A stretch of DNA of 64,000 nt from Gymnogyps californianus (lineage: Eukaryota; Chordata; Aves; Accipitriformes; Cathartidae). Below are positions 11,350-24,932 of this stretch, one piece after another; within the stretch, counting starts at the first letter, position 1, and every line of letters starts with the position of its first letter. Below the pieces are notes generated by a model that was given only the letters and a program-made list of their open reading frames with translations, did not search any database and was not told where the DNA came from. A program made the translations under genes and the position numbers. Location of the stretch: NCBI RefSeq assembly GCF_018139145.2, contig NC_059481.1, positions 16,418,368 to 16,482,367 on the forward strand, given 5' to 3'.

Positions 11350-14300
11350 AAATCAATAGGAGGAAAATAGGGACAGCTCCAGAAAGTGTTAATGAAAAGC
11401 TGCTGAATTACAGTGGCTCACCTGTGAACAGCTACATGAAAGCCTTCTGAATACCAAATATATTCATTATAGGCTGTATTGCTTGGCTGAACCTCCAAAG
11501 AATTCACTGGGCTTGTATTCTCGCAATAACAAAAGAGAGACTCTGAAGAGTGCAGGATAAGAAGGATGAAGGGGCAGATGGAAGAAGGTTCACGTTCTTA
11601 TTTAGAAAACATGATTATCAAGGCATATAATGACAATAAAATCTAAAGCCTGTAATAGATCCAAACTCAAAATCTGAGGTTTTTTTTTCCTCTCAATAGC
11701 AGAGGCAGCAATTCTTTAAGTCAGACCCTGGGGTGGCAAGAAGATATCACTCTTTTGCAACATCAGTGTGAAAGATCACTGGAGAGCATTATAAGACAGT
11801 CAGGAGTTAAGGCATTTCCTGAACTGATCCTCAATGGCCTCAGCAACATGAGTCCGCTCCAAAGCCCAGCTTCAGCTCCTCTCATACCTGTCACATTGCG
11901 TTAATATTAGATTGTGCTCTTGCAAGTGTTATATGAAATACATTAGAAACTCCTTTTGCCCCGTGTTCTGCACCACCAAAATAACACGGTAGTTTGGCTT
12001 ACTTGGGTAAATGCACTTCCACAGCACTTTTCTCTCCAGCATCCAAATACAGAAATACCACATCCAGAGATGCTCATAAAGCAGTAGAAATTTCAAATTC
12101 CTTTACCAGCAATAAAATCTGTGACTAAGCTAAAAACCAGAATCAATAAACAACCTCCTCTTCCGAAAGCTGCCACAAGGTATTTAATGTCTACAGATGA
12201 TCAAGGTTAAAAATGCACCAAAATCTTTACTTAAAGAAGAATGAAGCTTCAATCAAATAGAAATCTGGATCAAAATGGTTAAATAATTCCTGCTGATTTT
12301 TTCCCCATGGGGTTAGATTCACTAAATGATGAAAGAGCACTTTCATCTTCATCCATATGTCAGAGGACTCCCCAGAGTCCAACTGTCCAGTCTGCTGCAG
12401 GGGACTGGATGCCACAAATGCTGGTACATCCTAACTGTGAGGTGATGGGATATTTTGTAGCGTGAAGGACTGTCTTGCACTCAAACCGTTCAGTTGAAAT
12501 CTGTTCCAGTTTGTATAATCAAAACAAATATAACATCAAGGAATGATACCCACATTGACCTGTAAGTATAGGAAGACCCAAATCACCAGGCAAGGGAACC
12601 ATTTCCCATCATTGCACACAAGTATAATGCTACATTTCTGCTATCCAAAGATGCACTAAAGATGCCCCAAATGAAGTGAGTATACTTTGCTCCATCTGCA
12701 TTCTTTTGTTGCTTGAACTTTCCTCTTTCTTGTCTGCTTCATCTCCCCAAATTCACTTTAGTTTGATCTGAATCACATTTTGGCCACATAGCTTAAAAGA
12801 TGAGTGAAACTGCTTGCACAGCCATAATCAGGGGAAGGTGCATTATACTGAAAGGATGGGAAATCCACCAGTTCAATACTATCCAGGATCACAATGATGC
12901 ATCAATGTGGTATAGAAGAAGAGCAAGCACAGTTCCAAACGATCTGTAGATCCTTCTTGTCAATTCTTGGATTTGCCATCCATACGCTGACCAATCTAAC
13001 TCTGCTCAGTGTATGGAAGATGAAAAGATTACATCTGGACAAAGGACCAGAGCAGTGATTAAGCCTTCTGGCTTTTGATTAATAGCAGAGCTAGATATAT
13101 TTACCATCTGGGGTGGAGAGAGATTTGGCTCTGCTCAAGAAAGCTAAGAAATGATGAAGAAACACAGGAGATTAATAATATCTGAGTCAGCAGAAAACGC
13201 ATAATGACTTTGCAAAAGCCTGTCTCAACATAAGGTGTATCTCATGAACAAATGGCTACAATTGCTGCAGTGTATGCAAAACATTTTCTAGCACAACCTG
13301 GAGGGCAGAGAAAAAGAAAATGAAGGAATGAGCCATCAGTTCAAACCACGAGGAAGAAGAGGAGGGTATCTATAGTGGGGGGTTGCTCTTGCTTTCTCTC
13401 TCTCTCAAACCTGCTTTAAGTGAACAAACAGTCACTTCCCATCATCTTTGTGGTCATGACAGATGTGAAGCTACCTGGACAGCGTTGACTTAAAACCTAA
13501 TTGGTTTTACAGCAAATGAGGCATGAAACCTATTATCAAAAAACATGATGTCCGAAGTACAAGCTGGCATTTCATTTTCCCAGCAGAGAGCTTCTGAATG
13601 CCGGAACTGACTGCAAGGCACAGTGGGAGGCTGGAAATGCAAAATTAGTGATTGTTCCTGGGGCATGGCAATAGAGTGCTTGTGAGGCCAAGATTGAGAG
13701 AGGGCAGAATAAAATGCCTGCGTGAGCACCTGACACATTGCTTTGTTTTTTGAAGGTGGCTGCAAGGCCCAGAAAATTCTCCACGTATTTGGCCTTTGAC
13801 CTTGGCAGAGTGGTCCATAACACCAACCCTATTCAATGCTGGTGGAAAAAGGGCTATTTGATGTAGAAAAACACCTAAATATCACTTGGGAAAAGAAAAG
13901 TCACAAACCACAAAGTCCCTAAGTAGGTCTTGTGCAACGTGAGGGTGATAATGCCTAAATAAGTGTGAGAGTGAATATCAGGTGTCCCAGGATCACAAGC
14001 TGCTAATTAAGAGACCGGCTCATACCTGGAGCAATTTAACCTCTCTTCCTCACCATCACACACTGTAGCTCTAATGTATCTTCTGTGTGTACTGCATCTT
14101 ATATTTTCTCCACCTTTTAGCATGTTCATGAGACAGCTGCCATATAGACATGTTGAGGACCAGTGACACAGAGCTGTTGGGCCAACTTCATGATGTCCAA
14201 GGATTTCCTGCTTTTAGGGGAAATACTCTACTGTCCTACTAGCAGTATAGCCCCACTGATAGAAGTTCGGTCCCCCTCACTTATTCTCAGATGCAGCTAC

Positions 14301-17300
14301 TTTGCTTTTCTGCCTCTGCTGCAAACTTATTCCAACAGTTACCCCACTCATGCTTGTAAATGAGACTGTTTACAGTTCACACTTTAGGGGAAAGATAGAC
14401 TGTAGACTGCCGACAGGAAGAAATTCTTGCCTGCGTACCAAACCGTATTTAGTTAGGTCTGTTAAAGGTTTCTTCCACCTTTCTTTGACTCATTGGAGAC
14501 AGTACGCTGAACACAATGGACGTGATCTGGTGTGAGAAATCCCCCATTCACACAGGATGCCTCCATTAGACCAGTCACTTCCCTGACAGCTATTACCTTG
14601 CTCTAGTTTGCTAACCACTGATTCTGACAGAGCTATATAAAGTGCACAGCAAATAGTTTATTCCAGGGAAGCAGGCAGGGTCCAGCCTGCTCCTTCATCC
14701 CCTTCACAGCAGTGGTGAAAGAATAAGGCTGCAAAATACCCAGAGTAGAGACAGTCTGAAGAGGAAAATTAAAAGACACATATAGTTATAAATCTTGACA
14801 GGTGAAAACGTTTGCTGTCGGAGGAAGATGCTGAGATGCCAAGTCAATGCCACACGCACCAGACATCAGGGCAAAGAGAGACAAATGCAGGACATGAACT
14901 GCAGGGATTTCACAACAGAAGAGACCTCTGGCTCCACAGCTTTTGATCTATGTACCTTTGCAATGAGACATTTCATCTGGGAGTCAGCTATATCCAGTGC
15001 TGGATTAACTTCTTGTTCCATGGCTTGACCTGTCACCCAGAGTACTACAGAGATGGGCACTCAGAAACGCATATTTAGGAAATACATTAGATCGAGATAG
15101 ACGTATTTAACATAAGCACTGTGCAATGCATCACACTACTCACAGCTTAATTTCAGCTTGCTTTCCGCAAAACAAAACCCTAACAGCTAAATAAAGCTTG
15201 CATTTTCATTAATGTTGAACAATACTAATTCTTTTCTTTTGATATCGGTGAATACTGCTCTGATAAGAATCACCCATATTTGTACCTTTTTCTAGACTTG
15301 TCAGCAGGACAGTCTTTGGGACACACTTTCCTTTGCCAGAAAACATTAGCTACAGTCAGAGCCATTGCTTCCCACTTAAATATCGATCGTGCTTATCACT
15401 TCCTGGGACAAGGACAGTGCAGAATTCTGGAATAGGGATAGCCTGCAAGCCGTTTGAAGCCACCGCTGTTCACGATGTAAAGCATATAAGAAAAAAATTG
15501 CTCAGGGTAACCACCCAGACTTTTCCTGTGTTGCACCTGAAGGATCCCCAAGTCTGACTCTGCTTTGGCAAAGGTACACAAAAATTTGGGTATTTTCAGT
15601 CACATCTACTCACACTTTCAGAAGCAGAGAGTATAGAAAGCATTCAAGGATGTTGTGCATTTTTGTGGTAACCACAGAAGACAACAGAGCTAGTTTTAAA
15701 CTACAAACTTTTCATTCTCCTTAAACCCATAACGATAGGTCTGGTCTAGGAAGCAGCAGAGTATAATTTCCATTGATGTAATGATATACCACCAGTAAGC
15801 TGCAAGGCTCTGGTGACCTCCTTGTGCTACCTAAAAGAGCTAGATTAGACTTAATCTTTACAGAGTAAGATTAGACTGAGCGGTATCCCTCAGCTTCCTC
15901 CAGATAAATGTTTTGATGGAGAATCATTTTTTTTTCCCAAGTTTGAGAGTTGAGAGAGAGGCGTAGAAATAGCTGCCCTCCTGCCCGTATCAGTGTGCTC
16001 TCTGTATTCTGCATTCTTCCACTGGTTCCAGTAGGGCTCCTATTCCCACTAAAATCAAATCATGTAATTCTTTTGGCTCGACTCACAGAAACCCAGGAGC
16101 GAAGTATTAATTTTCTGAACCAGAATCAATATACGGCACAATCATTTTCCATGAATTATTTATTTTTAAAAAAGAATATGCTAACAAACCCTTTGGTCCT
16201 TGCATCTCCCTTCCCCCAACCTTCTGCAACAAGCTCCTGCAGTATGACATATCTAGGTGGGATTAAACAATTCAGCTGTTTACTTGGTCTGCAAATAGTA
16301 ACAAATTGCACCTAAACTACTAAAATTCCACAAACTTGCAATTATCCCCAGTGGAGTGAAAATGAACAAGTAACTGTCACGTTGTCATTTAGCAGTGACA
16401 TTACATCCCTGGATGCCATGGAGGTACTCACTAATGCCGGGCAAACTTGAAGGGGTAGAAGGCTTTGCTTTCAGCTACCATGGACACATTTGGAACAATA
16501 TGGGAGTTTTACAAAGCAAGGGAACTTTTTTTTTTTGTTAACTTCTTTAAAAAAATTTGTAATTAGAGAGCTTCTTGCTATTATTTTGGTACTGATCAAC
16601 TACCACACTGTATTAGGAAAATGGAATTAATTCCCATTAATATAAAACCAACTAAAGGAAAAAGTAACCGAAGACTACAAATATCAGGGAAAATGCTCAC
16701 TGAGTTACTGTGATCAGATGGCTTTTTTTCAGTGTCTGAGGCTAGTCAGGGTTCGATGTTTTTCTTCACATAAAAGAAGTTATTTTCATGCAAAGGCCCT
16801 TCTGGCTCCAGTTCAAAAGTGACAGTTTGATCTATATCTCAAAACCATCCGCCTAGCCAGGCTTCAGTAGTTATTTCTAACGATATACCAATGATTTGTC
16901 GGATGGCTGTCCACAACATAGATGGTGTTTAGCATACGCCTTAATTGCTTCATTTATATGTTCACATGTACAAGCGAGCACAGCTAATCCAAAGGAATGT
17001 CTCTACATTTCAGCCCTCTTTTTTCATTGTCCCTCATAAACATTAAAAACTGCGAACAAGCTTGTAAGAATGGTTTTCGGCGTGAGGAACAGGTGGTAGT
17101 AATGTCGGTTAAGTATTCCTGCAGGGGGAAGACTGGAAGCCTGCTATAAATTATGGGAGCATTTCTGCAACTGAAAAACTTGCTTTTCATTGATGAAGCT
17201 GAGAGAGCTCTTTGATGACAAAGCCATTGGGGAGCTTCAAATCATATCACATCACTAAGTTTTCTTTCTCCATTTGTCTTGGAAAAACATTATTGCAAGC

Positions 17301-20300
17301 ATATGTGCTTGCACATAGTACTAACAAGTGATGGTGGCCTAGAAAGACTATATACATTTCTGCTTCATCACAAATTCAAGCTGAAGAGTCCCATACTCTG
17401 ACACTTACCCAGGTCAAATTCCCTGTATATTTATAATGGGGCAAGTTCACTTAAATACATCCCATTGAATGTAGGAAGCAAATAAATTAATTTTGCAACT
17501 TGGAAAAACACTTCCTAAATAATCAGTGGGATCATGACGACTTCTTATGCATCAAAAAGTCACAAATTTATGCTTTAAACATCTGCAGGACTCAATTCAG
17601 TGAGGAAAAGAAGAACTTCTGGGAGTATCCTTGCAGAATCAAGGCCTACAGTTTCTAAATCATGCTATCAAAGTCCTTTTCTAATCGGCAATATTTGTTC
17701 CCTACCCTGCAGCTCTTAGAGAATGTCTTCCTTGTAAAAGATCCTCTCCATGGAGGATCTGAGGTGGACAGAACACCACCTGACACTCCAGTGAGCAGGA
17801 AAATGTTTCCTGCTGATGCATTCTTCTGGGGCAGGACCATCCCTATGCTCCAGTAATCAGTTTTGATAGGAAAATGGAAATTCACTGGAAAATAGAAATC
17901 AGGTTCTTCTCTTTCACCTTTTTTATCCGCATGGATGGCCGCAGGGCATGGAACCACTGTTTTAGGGAGTCAACTGTATTTTTATTTCCAATTACTCTCA
18001 ATGCACTCCCGTTCCCAAGATGCAAATCTCAGCCTTAAGGAGAGTCAATTTCTGCACATTTAAGCCCAAAACATATCCCCACCAACTTGATTGCTGCAGG
18101 AGAACCTTCTGAATACTACTAGCACTGACCTTGGTGCCCGGTCTGTTATCTCCTCCTCCAGATCTAGCAGGAGTGCTGCCTGAGCCATCACCTTCTTGCT
18201 GCAGGGCAGGGATTTGAGGTGCAGAATGAGCAAACCAAGGCAAAACTTGCTTCCCATCTCCTCCAGCTCTTGAGTTCCCAGCTGCAGGCCCTGAAGGAGA
18301 GAGGCAGAAAGTTTCAGTGCTGAGTGTGCGTTTCACAGGTACATAGAAAGGGTCAGGCTTGTTTTGCAGAAGGAGGACAACTCTTAGTGTTCCTCTTTCC
18401 ATTCTCAATTAGGGGTTCATTCATGTTTGCTACATATGGAAATTTCCCCTACAGAATCATTTGTAAATTAACTGACAGCACTTGGTCTACAGAAGCTATT
18501 CTAAAATAACCTCTATTTTACAAATGGGGAAACCAAAGCAAATAGTTTAACTGTCTCGACTACATTTGCAGAAGTCATTGTAAGAATTAGACCCCCGGAA
18601 GGATCTGACTGTAAAATCCACTTTTACAAATCATTAGGACTTTTTTTTTCTTTCTCTCTGTAGACAAGTCATCTCCCTAAGCAAAGGAAAAGAAAAATAG
18701 GTCCTATGATTGTAAACAATGGGCAGTGGCAAAGATAAAAAAGGAAACTGGGGGGGAAGAAGAGGGGACGAGATCTTTAACAGTTTATGAATTGTTTTTT
18801 AAGAAAAGCAATTGCAAAGTAATTGCAAAATAACAAACACCTCTAAGGAATTTCTGTCTATTAAAAGCTGATGTCTCTCTGGCAGAGACACGCAGAGACA
18901 GAGAAGCACAAACAAGGTTTGGATTATCAACATGATCTTTCAAGGGAGAACTCCTCTAAGCTGTGGATCCTCGCTTGGAAGAACCCTGATTATGAATTGT
19001 CTGTGTTTGTTTTTTCACTAATTAAAAAAAATAAAATAAAGATCTAGCAAAGAAGGAACACGCCAAGGGCCTGCATAGGAGTAAGTCAATGTAATCAATA
19101 GCAGTTTCATGCAAGTGGTGAGAGGGCAGGAGACAAACAAAGCTCAGATATACCAAAAAGAAACAAAGAAACTGCAAAATCTCTCATCTTTGGCATTTAG
19201 TGATCACATCACATGTATTCCTTAATGCTAACACATCGGGGTGGAATCAATTGCTGAACAATTGCTGCCTCTGCCAACATCAGCCCTATGCGCTTTTGCA
19301 GTACAAAACATCTCTGCAGCCAATCTTCTGATGAGAGCTCCAGCTCCATTTCCAAGACTGTTTCCTTAGCAACTCTCAGGAGCCTACGCTCACAGTCCTG
19401 GCACTAGCCTTATGCATGATGTGAGCTCCATGTCAGCATGGCCGGTGCTTGACTCTCTACTAGATATTTGTTAGTGGACATCTTACGGGTAAAGAAGCCA
19501 TACGTGTTCTGGTAATCCATGACAGGAGGCTGAGCTCTGATCTCGTGTTGATTTTTTTCTTTTTTTCTGTATAAAGTTGTTGCATTTGTAAAGTGCTTTA
19601 GGATGCTTGGGTCTGAGCAGCTCTGTGGAGTTGAAAGATTATTTCTGAACCAATAACATGCAGGTGGATGGAAGAAAGAAGAGGTTTCTCACAAACTTCT
19701 ACAGCTCTCTTGCAAAGCTTTTTTTGTGCATTTTTGTTAGAGGACACAAACTACTTGGACAGGATGAAAGCCACCACTTCATCTCTAGCAGGTCCAGCAT
19801 ATGCAAGTATCATCTGGCATTACAAATAGCCTGTCTGATAACAAATACATTTTTCTATAGTAAAGGTGTTGTAATTCTGTTTCCTTTCTGAGACCCTGTG
19901 AGCAAAGCATGAATCTGTAATTATGATGATGAACACAAACAACACAAAATAATACAGAGCTCAAACATATAATGAGTGGCCGGACAACTAGATAAGCACA
20001 GGACCTGCCCAGAAGAGCACACAGACAACCTGAGAAAACATAGCCTCAGTGCTGGCAGGGTCTAGGGTCTCTGGAGAACTGACTTCTGCTCTCAGAACAG
20101 TCTCTTAAGTATTTTTATCACAGTGGGCAAATCTCTGACACCATTTCTTCTCTCCATCCTATTCACGTCCGCTGCAAGCTTTGCCAAGAAAGATCCATGT
20201 ACAATGAACTATAGCAATAATTAATAATAGTAAGAAAACAGGGGAGAGGCTTATGGGAACCAAGGGTCATTAACGCAAAACAATGAGAGTGCTTAGCAGC

Positions 20301-23029
20301 TCTGCATAGATTCCTAAATGTTTTATTATTTTACTTTAAAAGACTTAAGATATTTTAGTGTGGCAGAGTTATAATCGGCAGGCAGAAGTGGTGACATTTC
20401 TGAGCAAAAATATGTCATTTCCACAGCAAAAGAGTTATTTTCTCAGGGGCAAAAAATACAAAGAACATCTCATGGCTTTCCCTGGGGTGCATCTCAGGGT
20501 CTTGCTTCCAAGATCAAGGCAACATACTAAATACCTATCAATCCAGGAGATGTGAATAGTGACTGTGCTAAAACTCAGCCTGTGGCTTTATGATTCCCTG
20601 GAGCTTTATTCAGGATATGAAGAGGCCTTAAGAAACTATGAGCAGAGAAATAATAATAATAAAACTATAATATACCTCAGAAGCTTCAGACAGTAATTGC
20701 TCATGCACTGAAGTTAGCTGCTGTACGATGGACCCATATTGCTTTGATACCAGACAGCTCAGGAGTAACAGCTGGAAACCTCAGCTAGAGAATTACTTGT
20801 TAACATACTTTATTCTCTTCAAACACAGACACACTTTTATTTTTTAACTCAGATAATTCTTTCCCTCTCCTTCGTCCCTCCTCAGCTCTCATCAGAGGGT
20901 GGAGCTGGAGGTGCGTAGCATGACTACCATTAAACTGAAGCTGTTGACAGAACTGACATATCAAGCTAATGTTATTGATGGCATCTGCCAGCAATGACAG
21001 GAGCTGGTGTAGTGGTTAATAATCGGTCCCACTTGCATTGCTGAAAGGGAAGCCTGGTCTCCAGGCATTTCCTTTGTAGCTGTGCAGCACACACAGTTGT
21101 AAAAATTTTGAGGTTGTGCTTGCAACTCAGAGTTGTAAAAATATTCTACAAGAAATGCAAGAAAGAAGAAAAGAACAGTAGAAGCGGTGCACCTTGGTTC
21201 GGTTACGGAGCTGGTAGGAAGCACACCTCCATGGCAGTGAAGCTGTCTTGCTTCTACATGTAGTGACAGTATACAGTCCGTTTGCCACAGTTACACAGGA
21301 GAAAGCTGCTCTGCCTGACAGCACCTCCCCTGCAGTGTCCTGCCAGTCTGGATTCTCAGTGACCCCATCTTTCTCTCTAGCACAATGCTTTATGGCTCTG
21401 TCCTCCTTTGGACATGCCTATGTGAGCAGTGAGGCATGGTGTAAAGTCTTCCAAGCCAGCAGAATCTAAGCAAATTCTGAAGCAGGAAACAGTATGTCTG
21501 CACCAGAAAGCTGCAGACAAGCTCATCAGTCCTAATTAGTCCAGCCTCAGAAACATGCTAACAAAGCTATCCTACTTTGATGATCAGCTCACATCTCTGC
21601 ACAGTTTCTGCTCTCTGTTACGTGAAAGTACTAGTCTGGACCAGCATCAGCTTGATGCATCACACTCCACTGCGCAATACAAATATGTCCGTTGGTCCCA
21701 TGGGCCCTGTCACGCAGTCTTTTGCAGGCATCATGTTAAAAGATAACAGGTTAATTGTTTCCTAGCTATTATAGAGAATAATGAAGCTAAACAACTTTTC
21801 CCAATCCCTTTTCACATTTTCGTACTGCAACAGACAGCGTGGGAGGAGGCAACGCCTAATAACAGTCCAAGTTTTGGATATATTTATTTTTCATGGGAAG
21901 AAACAAGTTCCAGAGGTAGGCGACACGGCCAGCCAGATGAATGTAACAGACACTTAGTCTATTAACTCTTGGTCTAGTTAGACCAATTCATTTCTTGCCT
22001 TGTCTGCCAAAACTGTTGCTAGAATAACAGCTGGGGCAGTAGGATGCTCACCTGCATCTCTTAATTGACACTGTCATAGTAATAGCAAACTGGGGAGCAG
22101 GAAAAAAAAGCTATTCTTTGACTTATCATTTGGCCAGGACACTGTCAATACAAATTTTCCTAAACAAAATTGATCAAATCATAGTGGAAAAACAGTTCAT
22201 TCATACTCAGCACTGATGCATCAAATAAATACCCACAACTAAATCTTTCCAATCTCTCCCAGCTTGCCCTCAAAATGCTTCACAGGCTAAATGACAACGC
22301 AATGAAAAAAACTTTGTTATTCATTATTCATATGCTTGAAACACTCCTGCAGCCAAAGGCAGCAACAGTTTCATAACGCAGGTATTGTCAAAGAAGGTGA
22401 AGGACTTCAGAAGTTAAATTAGAAATTTCTTCACAAGGGTAACTAGAGCTACAGTAAAATTAGAGTTAGAAGATACTGATAAACACAAGTAGACAAAAGA
22501 TTTCAGAGGGATTGTTTCCTGTGCTCAGAGAAAAGGGATCTTTGGCATGCAGCACAGCCACTTTAGAGGCCTCTCCCACTGTTGGTCACTGTTCAGTCCT
22601 TGGGGCAACAGCTTTTCCGTGCAAACTCACTTCCAATTAATACATATACATACACACTTACAGAATATTCTCTGCATCTCAATAGCTTTACACATGCACG
22701 ATGGTTATGCCCTAAGGCTGGGTATAAATAAATTGACAGTCTGATTTCTCACTAATTCCATCAGTGAGCTCTCTCTCAGAATACTAATAGAAACCGTTTG
22801 GAGGCTCTAGAGGATAAACCAGGGAGCTGAATGAAACATTTGGTGCCTGGTGTCTGCAGCCCTAATTTTAGCTTGGGCCAGCCCTGAAAGACACTGTCCT
22901 TTCAATCCTTGTCAATGAAAATATGCAGACACACGCTGGGGAACTGGCTATTTAGACAACTAGGACAGTAGGGAATAAGCCAGGTTTCCTCATGCCCCAG
23001 AGATCCCTAAGCAGCAGGTATGGCATGCA

Positions 23030-23235
23030 AAACAGAAGAAGCGAAGGGGATGGGGATGGGAATTTGGGCCAAAAGATTTCAAGAGGATTAAGTGAGCAGA
23101 AAAGGCTGAAGATGAAAGAAAAAAATAGGCTAGCAGGCATTTCTAGAAAGAAAGATGAGAGGGGCTGGAGTTAGAGACAGAAGATAAAAGGACGGGAGAG
23201 ATAAAAGGATGAGAAAGAAGGAGGGGTTGTTGAGG
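23030..23235 (+). repeat. Purine-rich tract
   Basis: About 200 bases are strongly biased to A and G on the plus strand (AAGAAG, GGGGATGGGGATGGG, AAAGAAAGATGAGAGG and similar words). No repeat unit is regular. It lies about 0.5 kb before a pyrimidine-rich tract of the opposite bias. Confidence 0.7.
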
Positions 23236-23779
23236 TCAGTGGATGCTGATATAGGGAATGATAACAAGAGGAAAGATAATGGAAACCTCTACCCCCTTCT
23301 CACCCTTGGAGAGGCGTGCCTCACTCAGAACATCTCTCCTCATTACATCTGGTACTTTGGCCACATAGCGAGGAAACAAGGCCTAGCTTGCCTTGAATCC
23401 TTTCACAAAACTTTTGCTGAACTCAGCTGTGCTTTGCCTGAGCTGGGGCTGAGCAAATGTCTTGGGTACAGAAACAAAGAAGCGCTTATTGTTTTAATCA
23501 TTCAAATGGACTCTTTCCCTGGTTAAAGATATGTATATTAGAGGCAACACTGTTCAAGGAATGGAGTGAATGGAAAGATGAAATACCTTCTCCCTCTGAT
23601 CTGCTGGAGAAAGAGTCCTCAACAACCTGCTCATAGGAGAAACAGGGATTTAGCAAACAGAAAAACTTGTGGCCAAGTTCTCCAGCAAAACAATTATTTA
23701 GATCATGCATTCTCCAGGTCTACTGCAGGGAAGGGTTTCCTCCTCCTTTCTGCTGTGCTGACTTGCTATTTGTCTAACG

Positions 23780-23910
23780 TTCCCATCTCCACACCTTTCC
23801 GTCACAGTATTTCCACAGCTGTCTCCCTGTCCTTTCCCTCCATCCTTTTCTCCCTTCCCAACTTCTCCTCCTCTGCTCCTCCCTCAGCATCCTTTCTCCC
23901 TTCCTTAATC
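23780..23910 (+). repeat. Pyrimidine-rich tract
   Basis: The stretch is C/T-rich, densest at 23820-23905 (CCCTGTCCTTTCCCTCCATC and similar), with few purines. It lies inside a 195-codon open frame (23566-24153). The proline- and serine-rich middle of that frame is explained by the base composition, not by a known protein. Confidence 0.7.
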
Positions 23911-24293
23911 AGCTCCCACAAATTACTTCATCCTCAACACATGGCAATCTCATCATGTGTTGGAAGAGCCAAAGAAATTATATTAGTTTTGCATTCGCCA
24001 ACCTCAGCTGGCTACTTTGCTTGGCCACTCTATCCCACACACTGCTATCTCATGTTTTATGTCAACAAATTGCAAATTATCCAGGACGGAGACAGGGGTG
24101 GCTTTAACTTCCCACCTCCCCAAAGACTGCACACTCATACAGAGAGGTCCTAGTTGGATAGGGAATGCCTCCACATCCACTGGATGCCGTTATACCTCTT
24201 CTGCATTGCTGTACGAGACTGAAGGTGGTGCAGGGTACCAGAAAGCTCAGCTTTGCCAGACTGCTTCTTGAATAGCACAGGGACAGACTATGC

Positions 24294-24311
24294 TTTTTTT
24301 TTTTTTTTTTT
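24294..24311. repeat. Poly-T run (18)
   Basis: A homopolymer with no recognised source gene on the minus strand behind it. Confidence 0.8.
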
Positions 24312-24867
24312 AACGTGGGCCATAATTGTGAAGGGTGGTCATATCCGGAATAAAAGATGAACAAAAAGAGAAAAAGGAAATGAGGATATTTTCCCTATGC
24401 AGACAAACCATATAGGAAGATGCTATTCTTTGCAGAGTTCTTGCTTTCCAATAAAGTTGAGTAGTACATTGCTTTTCTGTCTCATTCATTACTGTGTGAC
24501 ACGCTAAGGACCTATTTTAGGCTTTGGATGGACCTGGACTAGCATCAACAGATTATCCCTCTCTTTGCAGACACTGAGCAGTCTTTCACCTCGTTCCACA
24601 GTGTCTTTTCAAACAGAACTGAAGAGGCTGAGTGAATGATAATGCCAGGCCAGAACTGAGCGCTTTGGAGGAGACTGCATTGTTTCACAGTGACGAGGTC
24701 AGGAGTGTCTCAAGTTCTGATCTAAGGACTACAGGCAGTTCTGGGGAGGAGAAGCCTGCCTGCACCATCCAATGAAGAAGTGTGCTCTTGGAAGTGACAG
24801 TCCAGAGGGCAAGCTTTTGATAGTAGAGCTAACAAAAACAATGGGCAACGCTACTTCTTTTTAATTA

Positions 24868-24932
24868 AACAAAGAAAACAAAACAAAACAAACGCCCAAA
24901 ACAAAACAAAAAACCAAAAAACCCAACACGGT
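24868..24932. repeat. AAAAC-type microsatellite, degenerate
   Basis: Repeated AAAAC and AAAC units are broken by CGCCC and CC. This is a simple A-rich repeat. Confidence 0.7.

Noticed and set aside
13490..13836. Three overlapping minus-strand frames suggesting a gene
   Set aside because: Openness in several frames at once is not typical of a single gene. No motif is recognised in any frame.
17655..17957. 100-codon minus-strand frame with varied composition
   Set aside because: No domain or splice support; it contains a short inverted repeat (17739-17760) but nothing else to suggest function.
23566..24153. 195-codon plus-strand open frame, the longest in the window
   Set aside because: Its middle is proline/serine-rich only because it crosses a pyrimidine-rich tract. 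No domain, no splice context and no codon pattern of a real gene.
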